Assembly: GCF_000373105.1 (NCBI RefSeq)
Contig: NZ_KB890434.1
Location: 183 to 64,182 of the forward strand
Reading direction: 5' to 3'
Length of the DNA stretch: 64,000 nt
DNA from: Neolewinella persica DSM 23188
Lineage (GTDB): Bacteria; Bacteroidota; Bacteroidia; Chitinophagales; Saprospiraceae
In this document: positions 56,201 through 62,524 of the stretch, one piece after another
How positions within the stretch are numbered: the stretch's first letter is position 1
Layout: every line of letters begins with the position of its first letter
Notes under the pieces: model-generated
Told to the model about the DNA's origin: nothing
Databases searched by the model: none
The model's input: the letters and a program-made list of their open reading frames with translations, nothing else
Translations under genes and position numbers: made by a program

Positions 56201-58413
56201 GTCGCTGTGCCCGGCAAAGAATCTACCGACCAATCATAAACAACGGCTCCTGTGCCACCAACAACGGTTGCCAGTAAACTACCGGTACTGTCTCCAAAAC
56301 ATAGAATTGGATCCACCTGGCTAAGGTCTACGCTAAGCAACGCCGGTTCGGTAAGTATGATGGTGTCGGGCTCAAGCGGGCACTGCGTCTGGTCTGAAAT
56401 GTTGATGATGTAGGTCCCGGCAGGCAAATTATTGACGACCCAGCGACCATCATAAGCGTCTACGTTCCAATCAACGATTAACCCCGCTCCGGCCCCGTTA
56501 ATGTCAAGAGCTATGCGACCATCATCATTGGCAAAACAACGCGGTTGACTGAAGGAGGAGTTGAAGGACAAAGTACAAGGTGGAGGAACGATAGAAAAGG
56601 TACAGCTCCCCGTACAACCTTCTGTATTGTAGACGCTTACGACGTAGTTTCCCTGAGGCAAGTCGTCCAGGAAAACGTTAGGAGTTGAGCTAACAAAAGT
56701 TGTATCCTTCGGCCCGCTCAGCGTAATGAACCAGTCGGGCCCGCTGTCAAAGTTCAGGGTAACGCTTCCATTGCCACTCACGGATAATGGATCCTGAGGC
56801 GTACAATTGGGGAAAATATCACAATTCGCTTCTCCGATCGTTGCAACGCAGGTCCTGGTACAACCGGTCTGGTCCACGATTTCGAGGAAATAAGCACCGG
56901 CGGGAAGGTTACGAATCGTATCCCCATCGGTAACGATGAGGTTGTTTACGGGTGGCAGGCTATCACCTGCCTGGTCAATAGCCACGTAACTTAGTACGAA
57001 GGGGGGGCTTCCTCCTCCCGTCAGACTGAGCCCGATCAGTCCATCATCCAGAAAAGGCAACGTTTCGTCAACGCCACCACAATTGAAGTTGAAGGAGGGT
57101 TCGGAAATCAACATAATGCTACCTGTTTCGGAACAGTTCCGACTATCAACAACAGTGTAGGCGTAGGTGCCCGGCCCCAGGTCTTCCAGGGTTGTCAGGG
57201 AAGAACCATCTACCCCCGGGCCATTCCAGGTTAGAACAGGGTTAAAGCTGCCGGAGAAGGTGATTTCTATCCTGCCGTTAAGCCCACCATCACAATCACT
57301 GTTTTGTTGATCAACGATGTTTACGCTCAGGTCATCGCAGTCTGGGGGGGAGATGGTTACCTGACAATCTTCCGTACAAGTGCTTTCAAGGTCGACAACG
57401 GTGAATACGTAATCGCCGGCGGGGAGGTTGGGGATAACGACCTCACCGTCGGTGATGTTGAGCAGAGAATCTACCCTGGGCCCGGTCCAGTAAAGGTTAT
57501 AATCTCCAAGTCCGGCGATGATGTCAATGGTGATAGAACCATCCGTTCCGTTGACGGTGGTTGGTATGCTTCGGAGTGCGCAGGAGAAGGACACGTTGTC
57601 AAGTTCAACAATGTTAACGTCCCAGTAGGCCGTACAACCGTAATAGTCCATAATCTCCGCACTGTAAATGCCGGGTAAAAGATTGGTTATTTCCGGACCT
57701 GTGGCGGAAAATGTGCCCGGCCCGGTCCAATTGATCGTGGTCCCTCCTCCATCGTTGTCGATGCAATACATGTTTTCGGTGCGGAAATCATAGAGGCGCA
57801 CGGAGCCACCATTTTCACTACAACCAATGTTGCGTGCATCCACGGTAAAAAACGAAAGCGTGCTGCTGGCACAAGAAGGGCGGAACTCGAAAGAGCACTC
57901 CACAAAACAGCCGATGATGGCACCAGTAGCAGGATCTACGTCAGGGAGCAAATTACCGTCAAGGTCCTGAACGCTCCAGACCTGCACGGTGTAAATTCCT
58001 TCAGGGATACAGTCGTTTTGAATGTTATCACCTATGGCCAGGGAATTACTGTAAGAGATGCCGTCTGGCTCGTTTGGGAAGAAAACGGTACGGTCAACGA
58101 AGTCCGGCCGGAATACTTCAAAAGTATCCGTCAGGCTTAAAATTCTGGTGTAGTACAAGTTACTGCCAGTAGCCGACCATTCCATAAATGCACCGTTTTC
58201 AGGATTGTTGTCTCCATTAATTGGTGTTTCCCCGTCGCATTGGACAGAGAGTGTGGTATTAGTGGGATCACAAAGCATTTTGGTAGTAGATGGCCAGTAA
58301 GGCGTTCCGGTGATGCGGCGTAATTCCAGGTCGTTTTTGGGAGTCGAACTAGTCTGAGCGAGTAAAATACCCCCGACCAAACAGAGCGCGAGACAAAATA
58401 AATGCGCTTTCAT
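53248..58413 (-). CDS. 1721-residue adhesin-like protein with CHU_C (T9SS type B) domain
   Basis: Signal peptide MKAHLFCLALCLVGGILLAQ. The body is a chain of SprB-like and Ig-like units with recurring GTYSVVVTDANGCQATDNI- and GVPPYTFQWNNGGENAELRN-type turns. Between residues ~1025 and 1290 are five ~44-residue tandem units with LDTTLCPGQRLNYFGQIF, then NRTTG and GCDSTV. The C-terminus (VYVPNVFTPNEDGVNDLFRL, then FNRWGAMVYH and YIYKVKVQLLDGR) is the gliding-motility-associated CHU_C domain, a type B signal for T9SS. Cell-surface adhesion or gliding is the family role. It stands alone, without a PorP/SprF gene beside it. Confidence 0.9.
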   Translation of the reverse strand: MKAHLFCLALCLVGGILLAQTSSTPKNDLELRRITGTPYWPSTTKMLCDPTNTTLSVQCDGETPINGDNNPENGAFMEWSATGSNLYYTRILSLTDTFEVFRPDFVDRTVFFPNEPDGISYSNSLAIGDNIQNDCIPEGIYTVQVWSVQDLDGNLLPDVDPATGAIIGCFVECSFEFRPSCASSTLSFFTVDARNIGCSENGGSVRLYDFRTENMYCIDNDGGGTTINWTGPGTFSATGPEITNLLPGIYSAEIMDYYGCTAYWDVNIVELDNVSFSCALRSIPTTVNGTDGSITIDIIAGLGDYNLYWTGPRVDSLLNITDGEVVIPNLPAGDYVFTVVDLESTCTEDCQVTISPPDCDDLSVNIVDQQNSDCDGGLNGRIEITFSGSFNPVLTWNGPGVDGSSLTTLEDLGPGTYAYTVVDSRNCSETGSIMLISEPSFNFNCGGVDETLPFLDDGLIGLSLTGGGSPPFVLSYVAIDQAGDSLPPVNNLIVTDGDTIRNLPAGAYFLEIVDQTGCTRTCVATIGEANCDIFPNCTPQDPLSVSGNGSVTLNFDSGPDWFITLSGPKDTTFVSSTPNVFLDDLPQGNYVVSVYNTEGCTGSCTFSIVPPPCTLSFNSSFSQPRCFANDDGRIALDINGAGAGLIVDWNVDAYDGRWVVNNLPAGTYIINISDQTQCPLEPDTIILTEPALLSVDLSQVDPILCFGDSTGSLLATVVGGTGAVVYDWSVDSLPGTATVDGLINGTYSVVVTDANGCQATDNIIITQPPLLTMNCSATAETIAGVMDGTVSVGNAGAVGVVMLSGDLGSFSLSANSDTTFTDLNPGTYDLIITDQNGCTTECSAIVNPGPCQIGLMTSTVQPDCDNPLGSATATPTNPFGPVSYQWSNGDTLAVADSLRAGSYRVTIVDASGCEATGRVIISPFTDTPGLTTSGITGVCDDGCTNLQLGLSGTPPFAINYAFSRPGEPEQIRTINRSTSGQESICPADLGLTSLQDVTLRLLDITDGNGCLRPIDRSLPVAVFPQAIGRLDTVLCVGQRLNIFGDVFDENRLMGQTVLPFPSVNGCDSTLLVNVQYFAPAFSAFDTTLCIGTQLNFFGQTFNNNRRSGSVIVPTPSAGGCDSTVLVTVDFFAPSISTLDTTLCPGQRLNYFGQIFHSNRTTGEVVVPTPSVNGCDSTVMVTVNFFPEAMGVLDTTICNYTRLFYFGQYFDINRPRGMVRLPIPSAAGCDSTVMVSVDFHPEVIGVLDTAICEGTTLQYGDVLFEGAANNVLTQLDIPDRYGCDSLVFVTVSTIPIPEVRISGDGIICPGGELEINFSYDGPGIATVILSSNPTERITLVAGSTTINRLVPAGSVVTIIDVTGEGPCPAISSGSITVRETDLAVNIDILSGDGVFAVSCADGSDGEVLAIPSGGVPPYTFQWNNGGENAELRNLPAGNYNVQVTSSRGCRAEARIGLTAPEILVSVLSEVDANCRDTLPSIILRDVQGGVSPYLFRIGNNSGFRPINNLPDTLLLPVGRSLLEVEDVNGCLLSETFTFGPPPLAEVFATPSRTIIAQGDSANIRVLTNLDVTGFQVSPWPDSMIFNDNFFVGPTENTTYQISVMDEFGCFASTMVEVIIDDFVPVYVPNVFTPNEDGVNDLFRLYARPRTVLNFSNFTIFNRWGAMVYHLEDTVSPTDASWGWDGFAPNGDINEQDVYIYKVKVQLLDGRTVELAGDVLLLR

Positions 58414-58680
58414 AAATTGGGCGTAGTGTTCTGATCCAATCGGCGATGACTAAACAATAAAGAATTCAAAGATAATCAGCAATTTACCAAAAAGATGCCC
58501 ATTTTCTGCTTAAGGGGCTAATTGGCGACGGAATAGGCGCAAAAATGGCGTGAAACCTAGTCAAAATAAGGCTTTCGGGGGAAGTGTGGGTTTGCTGAGA
58601 TTACCCTTAAAACAAGGTGTCAAAAAAAAACTAAAGATTATTTGATGGGCTTGTCCACAAAATACTTATTAATCTTGTTG

Positions 58681-58688
58681 TAAGTTTG
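58681..58688 (+). promoter_or_regulatory. -7 element of the acpP promoter
   Basis: TAAGTTTG matches TAnnTTTG. No -33 TTTG at the ideal spacing; the leader to the ATG would be about 95 bases. Confidence 0.5.
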
Positions 58689-58701
58689 CACCGCGGTTTT
58701 G

Positions 58702-58717
58702 GATCACAGCTGTGATC
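58702..58717. promoter_or_regulatory. palindromic operator candidate GATCACAGCTGTGATC
   Basis: A perfect 16-bp palindrome starting 13 bases after the -7 element, where a bound repressor would block initiation or early elongation. Confidence 0.5.
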
Positions 58718-58733
58718 TGGATTTGCCTATAGG

Positions 58734-58753
58734 TGCCCCTTCGGGCATTTTTT
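58734..58753 (+). terminator. terminator-like hairpin in the acpP leader
   Basis: TGCCC-CTTC-GGGCA followed by six T. It lies between the promoter element and the acpP start, so it could act as an attenuator. Confidence 0.5.
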
Positions 58754-58786
58754 GCGCCGCAATTGTTCATTAAACGCCAATAAGTT

Positions 58787-59026
58787 ATGGCTAGCATTGA
58801 GGAAAAAGTAAAACAAATCATTGTCGACAAGCTCGGCGTAGACGAAGCTGAGGTCACCAAAGACGCCAGTTTCCAAAACGACCTGGGAGCAGACAGTCTC
58901 GACACTGTCGAATTGATCATGGAATTCGAAAAGGAATTCGATATCAGTATTCCAGACGAGCAGGCGGAAAACATCCAGACTGTCGGCCATGCTGTTACCT
59001 ACCTTGAAAGCAGCGTGGAGAAGTAA
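58787..59026 (+). CDS. acpP: acyl carrier protein
   Basis: 79 residues, strongly acidic four-helix protein. [18 protein letters not shown] carries the phosphopantetheine-accepting Ser37 in the DSL motif. It carries the growing acyl chain in fatty acid synthesis. The order acpP, fabF, rnc is widespread in bacteria. Confidence 0.97.
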   Translation: MASIEEKVKQIIVDKLGVDEAEVTKDASFQNDLGADSLDTVELIMEFEKEFDISIPDEQAENIQTVGHAVTYLESSVEK

Positions 59027-59047
59027 TTGTTCCCGTTCCCTTTCTTT

Positions 59048-59093
59048 CCGCCGCCCGACGTGCCCACTTTGTGAGCCACGGGCGGCGGTTTTG
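59048..59093 (+). terminator. rho-independent terminator after acpP
   Basis: CCGCCGCCCG pairs with CGGGCGGCGG around a 21-base loop, followed by TTTTGT. It lies 20 bases past the acpP stop, so acpP is transcribed in excess of fabF. Confidence 0.8.
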
Positions 59094-59177
59094 TATGTAG
59101 CCCCGGCATGACTAATTAGCTCATCGCCCAGGGCATATCTTTAGGCGCCTGGCGCTACAAAAACAAAAAGCAAACCC

Positions 59178-60449
59178 ATGAATCGTGTTGTCGTTACCGG
59201 AATCGGAGCCCTGACCGCCATCGGGAACAGCGTTCCGGAATACCTTGAAGGACTAAAGACAGGCCGCAGTGGTGCTGGCCCAATCACTCAATTCGATCCG
59301 GAATTATTCAAAACACAGTTTGCCTGTGAGGTGAAGGACTGGGACCCGGCTACCAAGCTCGATGCCCGGGCCATTCGCCGTCAGGATCGTTATACCGTCA
59401 TGGCCCTTTACACCGCTTATGAAGCGTTGGAAATGTCAGGGCTCCTGACTATTGACGAAGAAGGGAAACCACAGGTCGCTGTTGACCCTGACCGTGCAGG
59501 TTGCATTTGGGCCAGCGGAATCGGTGGTCTGCGTTCCCTCGAAGAACAAATCGAAATTTTTGAAGGAGGTAACGGTACGCCCCGTTATAACCCCTTCATG
59601 ATCCCCCGGATGATCGCCAACATGGGGGCTGGCTACGTCAGCATGGAGTTCAACCTCCGCGGCCCTAGCTATGCCACCGTTTCCGCCTGTGCGTCGGGGG
59701 GGCATGCCCTTGCGGCCGCTGCGGACGATATCCGCCTCGGCCGTGCCGACATTATGGTGACCGGTGGCTCCGAAGCAGTTGTTACTAAAGTCGGTATCGG
59801 TGGCTTCAACTCCATGAAGGCCCTCAGTACACGTAACGATGACATGGCCACGGCCAGCCGTCCATACGACGCGGACCGCGACGGGTTCGTGCTCGGTGAA
59901 GGTGCCGGAGCCTTCGTACTTGAAAGCCTGGAGCACGCTCAGGCGCGTGGCGCGACCATCCTGGCTGAAGTTGCCGGCTACGCCGCCAGCTCAGATGCCT
60001 ACCACATCTCTGCCCCACATCCCGAAGGTGCCGGCGCAAAGATGGCCATGGTCAATGCACTTAAATATGCCAACCTAAGCCCTGCTGACGTTGATTACAT
60101 CAATACCCACGGCACCTCTACGCCACTGGGAGATACCGCAGAACTAAAAGCCATTCAGCTTGCCTTCGGAGAAGACGCGTACAACCTACACATCAGCTCC
60201 ACCAAGTCGATGACTGGCCACCTGCTGGGTGCTGCTGCTGCAATTGAATCAGTTGCTTGTGTCCTGGCGATTCAACATAATTTTGTTCCGCCGACCATCA
60301 ATCACTTCACCGACGACCCGAACATCGATCCTAAATTGAACCTGACGTTTAATAAATCGGTAGAAAAGACGATTGATGTTGCGCTGAGTAATACTTTTGG
60401 CTTTGGTGGTCATAATTCCGCTACCATTTTTAAGCGTTTTAATCCATAG
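59178..60449 (+). CDS. fabF: beta-ketoacyl-ACP synthase II
   Basis: 423 residues. It condenses malonyl-ACP with acyl-ACP. Thiolase-fold catalytic residues are visible: Cys171 in VSACASGGHALAAA, the first His in NTHGTSTPLGD and the second in KSMTGHLLGAA. NRVVVTGIGALTAIGNSV is the typical start. TATCTTTA at 59136-59143 is one base off a -7 element. It is followed after six bases by rnc. Confidence 0.96.
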   Translation: MNRVVVTGIGALTAIGNSVPEYLEGLKTGRSGAGPITQFDPELFKTQFACEVKDWDPATKLDARAIRRQDRYTVMALYTAYEALEMSGLLTIDEEGKPQVAVDPDRAGCIWASGIGGLRSLEEQIEIFEGGNGTPRYNPFMIPRMIANMGAGYVSMEFNLRGPSYATVSACASGGHALAAAADDIRLGRADIMVTGGSEAVVTKVGIGGFNSMKALSTRNDDMATASRPYDADRDGFVLGEGAGAFVLESLEHAQARGATILAEVAGYAASSDAYHISAPHPEGAGAKMAMVNALKYANLSPADVDYINTHGTSTPLGDTAELKAIQLAFGEDAYNLHISSTKSMTGHLLGAAAAIESVACVLAIQHNFVPPTINHFTDDPNIDPKLNLTFNKSVEKTIDVALSNTFGFGGHNSATIFKRFNP

Positions 60450-60455
60450 GTAACC

Positions 60456-61196
60456 GTGATCAAAGCGATCAGACGATTCTATAATTATTACTTGTCTCCG
60501 GAAAAGGATTTTGTCCGTCGGTTGCGCCGTCTGCTCGGCTTCACGCCCGCTTACCTGAAGCTTTTTAAGCTTGCTTTTCATCACAAAAGCAGTAACGACG
60601 GAAAGGTCTCCCCCTACGGAGGACAAAGTAACGAACGCCTGGAATACCTCGGTGATGCCGTATTGGGAACCATCGTGGCGGAGTACCTGTACAAGAAATA
60701 CCCAACGGAAGATGAAGGCTTCCTGACAAAAATGCGGTCCAAAATCGTAAAGCGTAAGAGCCTCAACGAGATTGGTTTCAACATGGGCCTTGACGAGATC
60801 CTCTCAACGTTCAATAATACCAGAATAGCCAAGTCCATGCTCGGAAATGCCGTAGAAGCATTAGTTGGCGCAGTGTACGTAGAGCAGGGATACAAACTCA
60901 CCACCCGGTTCGTACTCCGTAAAATGCTGCGCAGCTATGTTGACGTGGAAGGTCTGGAAACTTACGACGATAACTATAAAAGCCAGTTATTGGAGCATTG
61001 CCAGAAAAACGGACAACGGGTAGATTACGAAATCCTCCGCCGCTTCAAGCAAGATAAGCGAGACCGTTTCCGTGTCGCCGTGCTGGTAAATGGCGATCGC
61101 CTCGCCGTAGGCGAAGACTTCAATAAGAAGAGTGCCGAGCAAATTGCCAGCCGAAGAGCGCTGCAGGGGCTGGGGCTGCCGGTTACAACCGGGTAA
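60456..61196 (+). CDS. rnc: ribonuclease III
   Basis: 246 residues from GTG 60456, six bases after the fabF stop. The nuclease domain has the signature NERLEYLGDAVLGTIVAEYL with catalytic acidic residues, and a second conserved region NAVEALVGAVYVEQG. The C-terminal dsRNA-binding domain begins around residue 170 (YKSQLLEHCQKNGQRVDYEI) and ends GKKSAEQIASRRAL-like (NKKSAEQIASRRALQGLG). It processes rRNA precursors and structured mRNAs. Confidence 0.95.
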   Translation: MIKAIRRFYNYYLSPEKDFVRRLRRLLGFTPAYLKLFKLAFHHKSSNDGKVSPYGGQSNERLEYLGDAVLGTIVAEYLYKKYPTEDEGFLTKMRSKIVKRKSLNEIGFNMGLDEILSTFNNTRIAKSMLGNAVEALVGAVYVEQGYKLTTRFVLRKMLRSYVDVEGLETYDDNYKSQLLEHCQKNGQRVDYEILRRFKQDKRDRFRVAVLVNGDRLAVGEDFNKKSAEQIASRRALQGLGLPVTTG

Positions 61197-61517
61197 GAGA
61201 TCAGTGTTCAGGTTTCAGGAATCAGGCTAAGGAGTCAGTATTCAGTACCTCAGGTTGTCGGGCTATTGTTTTTCAGACTGAACTTCACGAGCATACCGAA
61301 CCTCCCTGTGCGGCAGCACTAGTAAGACCAATAGGACCACAATACTAAATTAGGCGCGCGATCGCAGGTGCAGTGGAATACGTTAAGAAGCAAGCTGATT
61401 TTGTGCCATTATCCTTACTGACAAGTTGGTTTTCCCACCCCTAAGCACTGATTGCCGTGCACTGAAAACTGAATACCGGGCACTGAACCCTAAGCACTGA
61501 ATACTAAAACCTAAGCC
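61197..61517. repeat. stop-to-stop element between rnc and the convergent glycosyltransferase
   Basis: Left words from 61201: CAGTGTTCAGGTTTCAGG, GTCAGTATTCAGTACC. Right words (minus strand from 61520): TAGGGCTTAGGTTTTAGTAT, TCAGTGCTTAGGGTTCAGTG. Between them are an inverted module B (61286-61317) and a module A variant (61355-61372, minus). The minus-strand array begins with the TAG stop of the next gene. No gene inside. Confidence 0.75.
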
Positions 61518-62123
61518 CTATTCCGGCATCGCCCACCCATACCCAAGCCAGTCTGCCAGGTAGTCTACGTCAGAGAGGGGTTTTAATTCATGCACGGTTT
61601 TACCGGCTGCTGCGGCCCTGGCGAGCGTAGTGGGGAATACTTCTTCGGTGCTCCAGGCCATGTCAGTAAATAACGAAGGGAGGAAGGAGCGCATTCCGAG
61701 CAGCGTATAGCCACCATCGAGTGCGGGGCCGATGACTACGTCGTCGTTGTCCAGGGCGGCGAAAGCCGCCTGAAGGTAGTCCGTGTCAATGCCCGGGCAA
61801 TCGCTGCCGATGATGACCACCCGCCGGTGCCCGGCGGCAAAAGCTGCCTGTATCCCCTCTGCCATTCGTTCGCCCAGGTCGCCGGGGTGCTGGAGCCGTT
61901 TGTGGAAGTGCTCGGCAGGCCAGGCATCCGGTTCCGTAATTTCGTTTGAATAATAGAGATACCGGTCAGCATCGGGCAGTCCCTGCGCCTGCTCCCGCGT
62001 CCAGTCGCAAAGAACGTGGTACATCCGTAGGGCCATTTCATTGCCTACGTCGGCGGCAAGACGGGTCTTGGTTTTACCCGGAATCGGGTTTTTGATGAAT
62101 AGAAGTAGGGCGTTTTCTGACAT
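61518..62123 (-). CDS. TIGR04282-type (arsenosugar biosynthesis-like) glycosyltransferase
   Basis: 201 residues. GT-A-like nucleotidyl/glycosyl transferase of the DUF2064 family: LLLFIKNPIPGKTKTRLAAD (start), VVIIGSDCPGIDTDYLQAAF and VIGPALDGGYTLLGMR with the metal-binding acidic residues. Some relatives sit in arsenosugar clusters, but no such neighbours are here, so the substrate is unknown. The gene is divergent from the ABC-F gene across an inverted-repeat element. Confidence 0.85.
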   Translation of the reverse strand: MSENALLLFIKNPIPGKTKTRLAADVGNEMALRMYHVLCDWTREQAQGLPDADRYLYYSNEITEPDAWPAEHFHKRLQHPGDLGERMAEGIQAAFAAGHRRVVIIGSDCPGIDTDYLQAAFAALDNDDVVIGPALDGGYTLLGMRSFLPSLFTDMAWSTEEVFPTTLARAAAAGKTVHELKPLSDVDYLADWLGYGWAMPE

Positions 62124-62237
62124 AGGCGGGAAGGTAGGTATTTAGTCTTGTAGTTCAGTAGTCTTGTGGTCTGGTGGGCTCCGCAAGTGGGTTGCTCGCT
62201 GCGCTCGTAAATATTCGCTTTTGGGGGTATATTCATC

Positions 62238-62327
62238 ACGAAGTGGTTTGGGAAATGCCGCAGCGCTGAGCGCCTGCAATCGCTGCTGCTCTCAAGTCAA
62301 CTGTATCCTAAGCCTTTACGGTTTGGG
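62238..62327 (+). repeat. ~90-bp interspersed repeat, module C (intergenic copy)
   Basis: CACGAAGTGGTTTGGG to TTTACGGTTTGGG. Same orientation and about four in five bases shared with 11042-11132, where it is coding. Confidence 0.75.
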
Positions 62328-62358
62328 TATAGGAACACTTGCTTATTTGTGCCTCCCT

Positions 62359-62376
62359 TGCACCTGCGGCCGCGCC
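62359..62376 (+). repeat. 18-bp dispersed motif, module A
   Basis: TGCACCTGCGGCCGCGCC, a perfect copy and identical to the one inside pheT. Confidence 0.85.
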
Positions 62377-62438
62377 CTTATTAGCCTTGTGGTAGCATTA
62401 CAAGACTACCGGACTACAAGACTACAAGACTAAATACC

Positions 62439-62446
62439 TACCTTTG
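62439..62446 (+). promoter_or_regulatory. -7 element at the edge of the inverted-repeat element
   Basis: TACCTTTG overlaps the right terminal inverted repeat and faces the ABC-F gene, 79 bases before its ATG. No clear -33 element, because that position is inside the word array. Confidence 0.5.
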
Positions 62447-62524
62447 CGCGCCCAAAATGATGACTTCTAGGGCTTTTACTTCAAAAGGCAATAGGACAAA
62501 TAGTACCAAAAGACCAATAAGACT

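Larger units (their letters stand above)
58414..58786. promoter_or_regulatory. 373-bp divergent spacer with the acpP control region
   Basis: Contains TAAGTTTG (58681-58688), a perfect 16-bp palindrome (58702-58717) and an intrinsic-terminator-like hairpin (58734-58753), all oriented towards acpP. The left 250 bases are A+T-rich, and I see nothing else in them. Confidence 0.6.
62131..62444. repeat. 314-bp element with 24-bp perfect terminal inverted repeats
   Basis: Left end 62131-62154 (AAGGTAGGTATTTAGTCTTG, then TAGT) is the exact reverse complement of right end 62421-62444. Inside are TAGTCTTGTGG / CTACAAGACTACC words, module B (62178-62208), module C (62238-62327) and module A (62359-62376). 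Both ends read outward as TAAATACCTACCTT, so each flanking gene starts just beyond a -7-like TACCTT. Confidence 0.85.

Noticed and set aside
62160-62433. 89-codon plus-strand frame in the ABC-F upstream spacer
   Set aside because: It runs through modules B, C and A of the inverted-repeat element and has no protein-like features.
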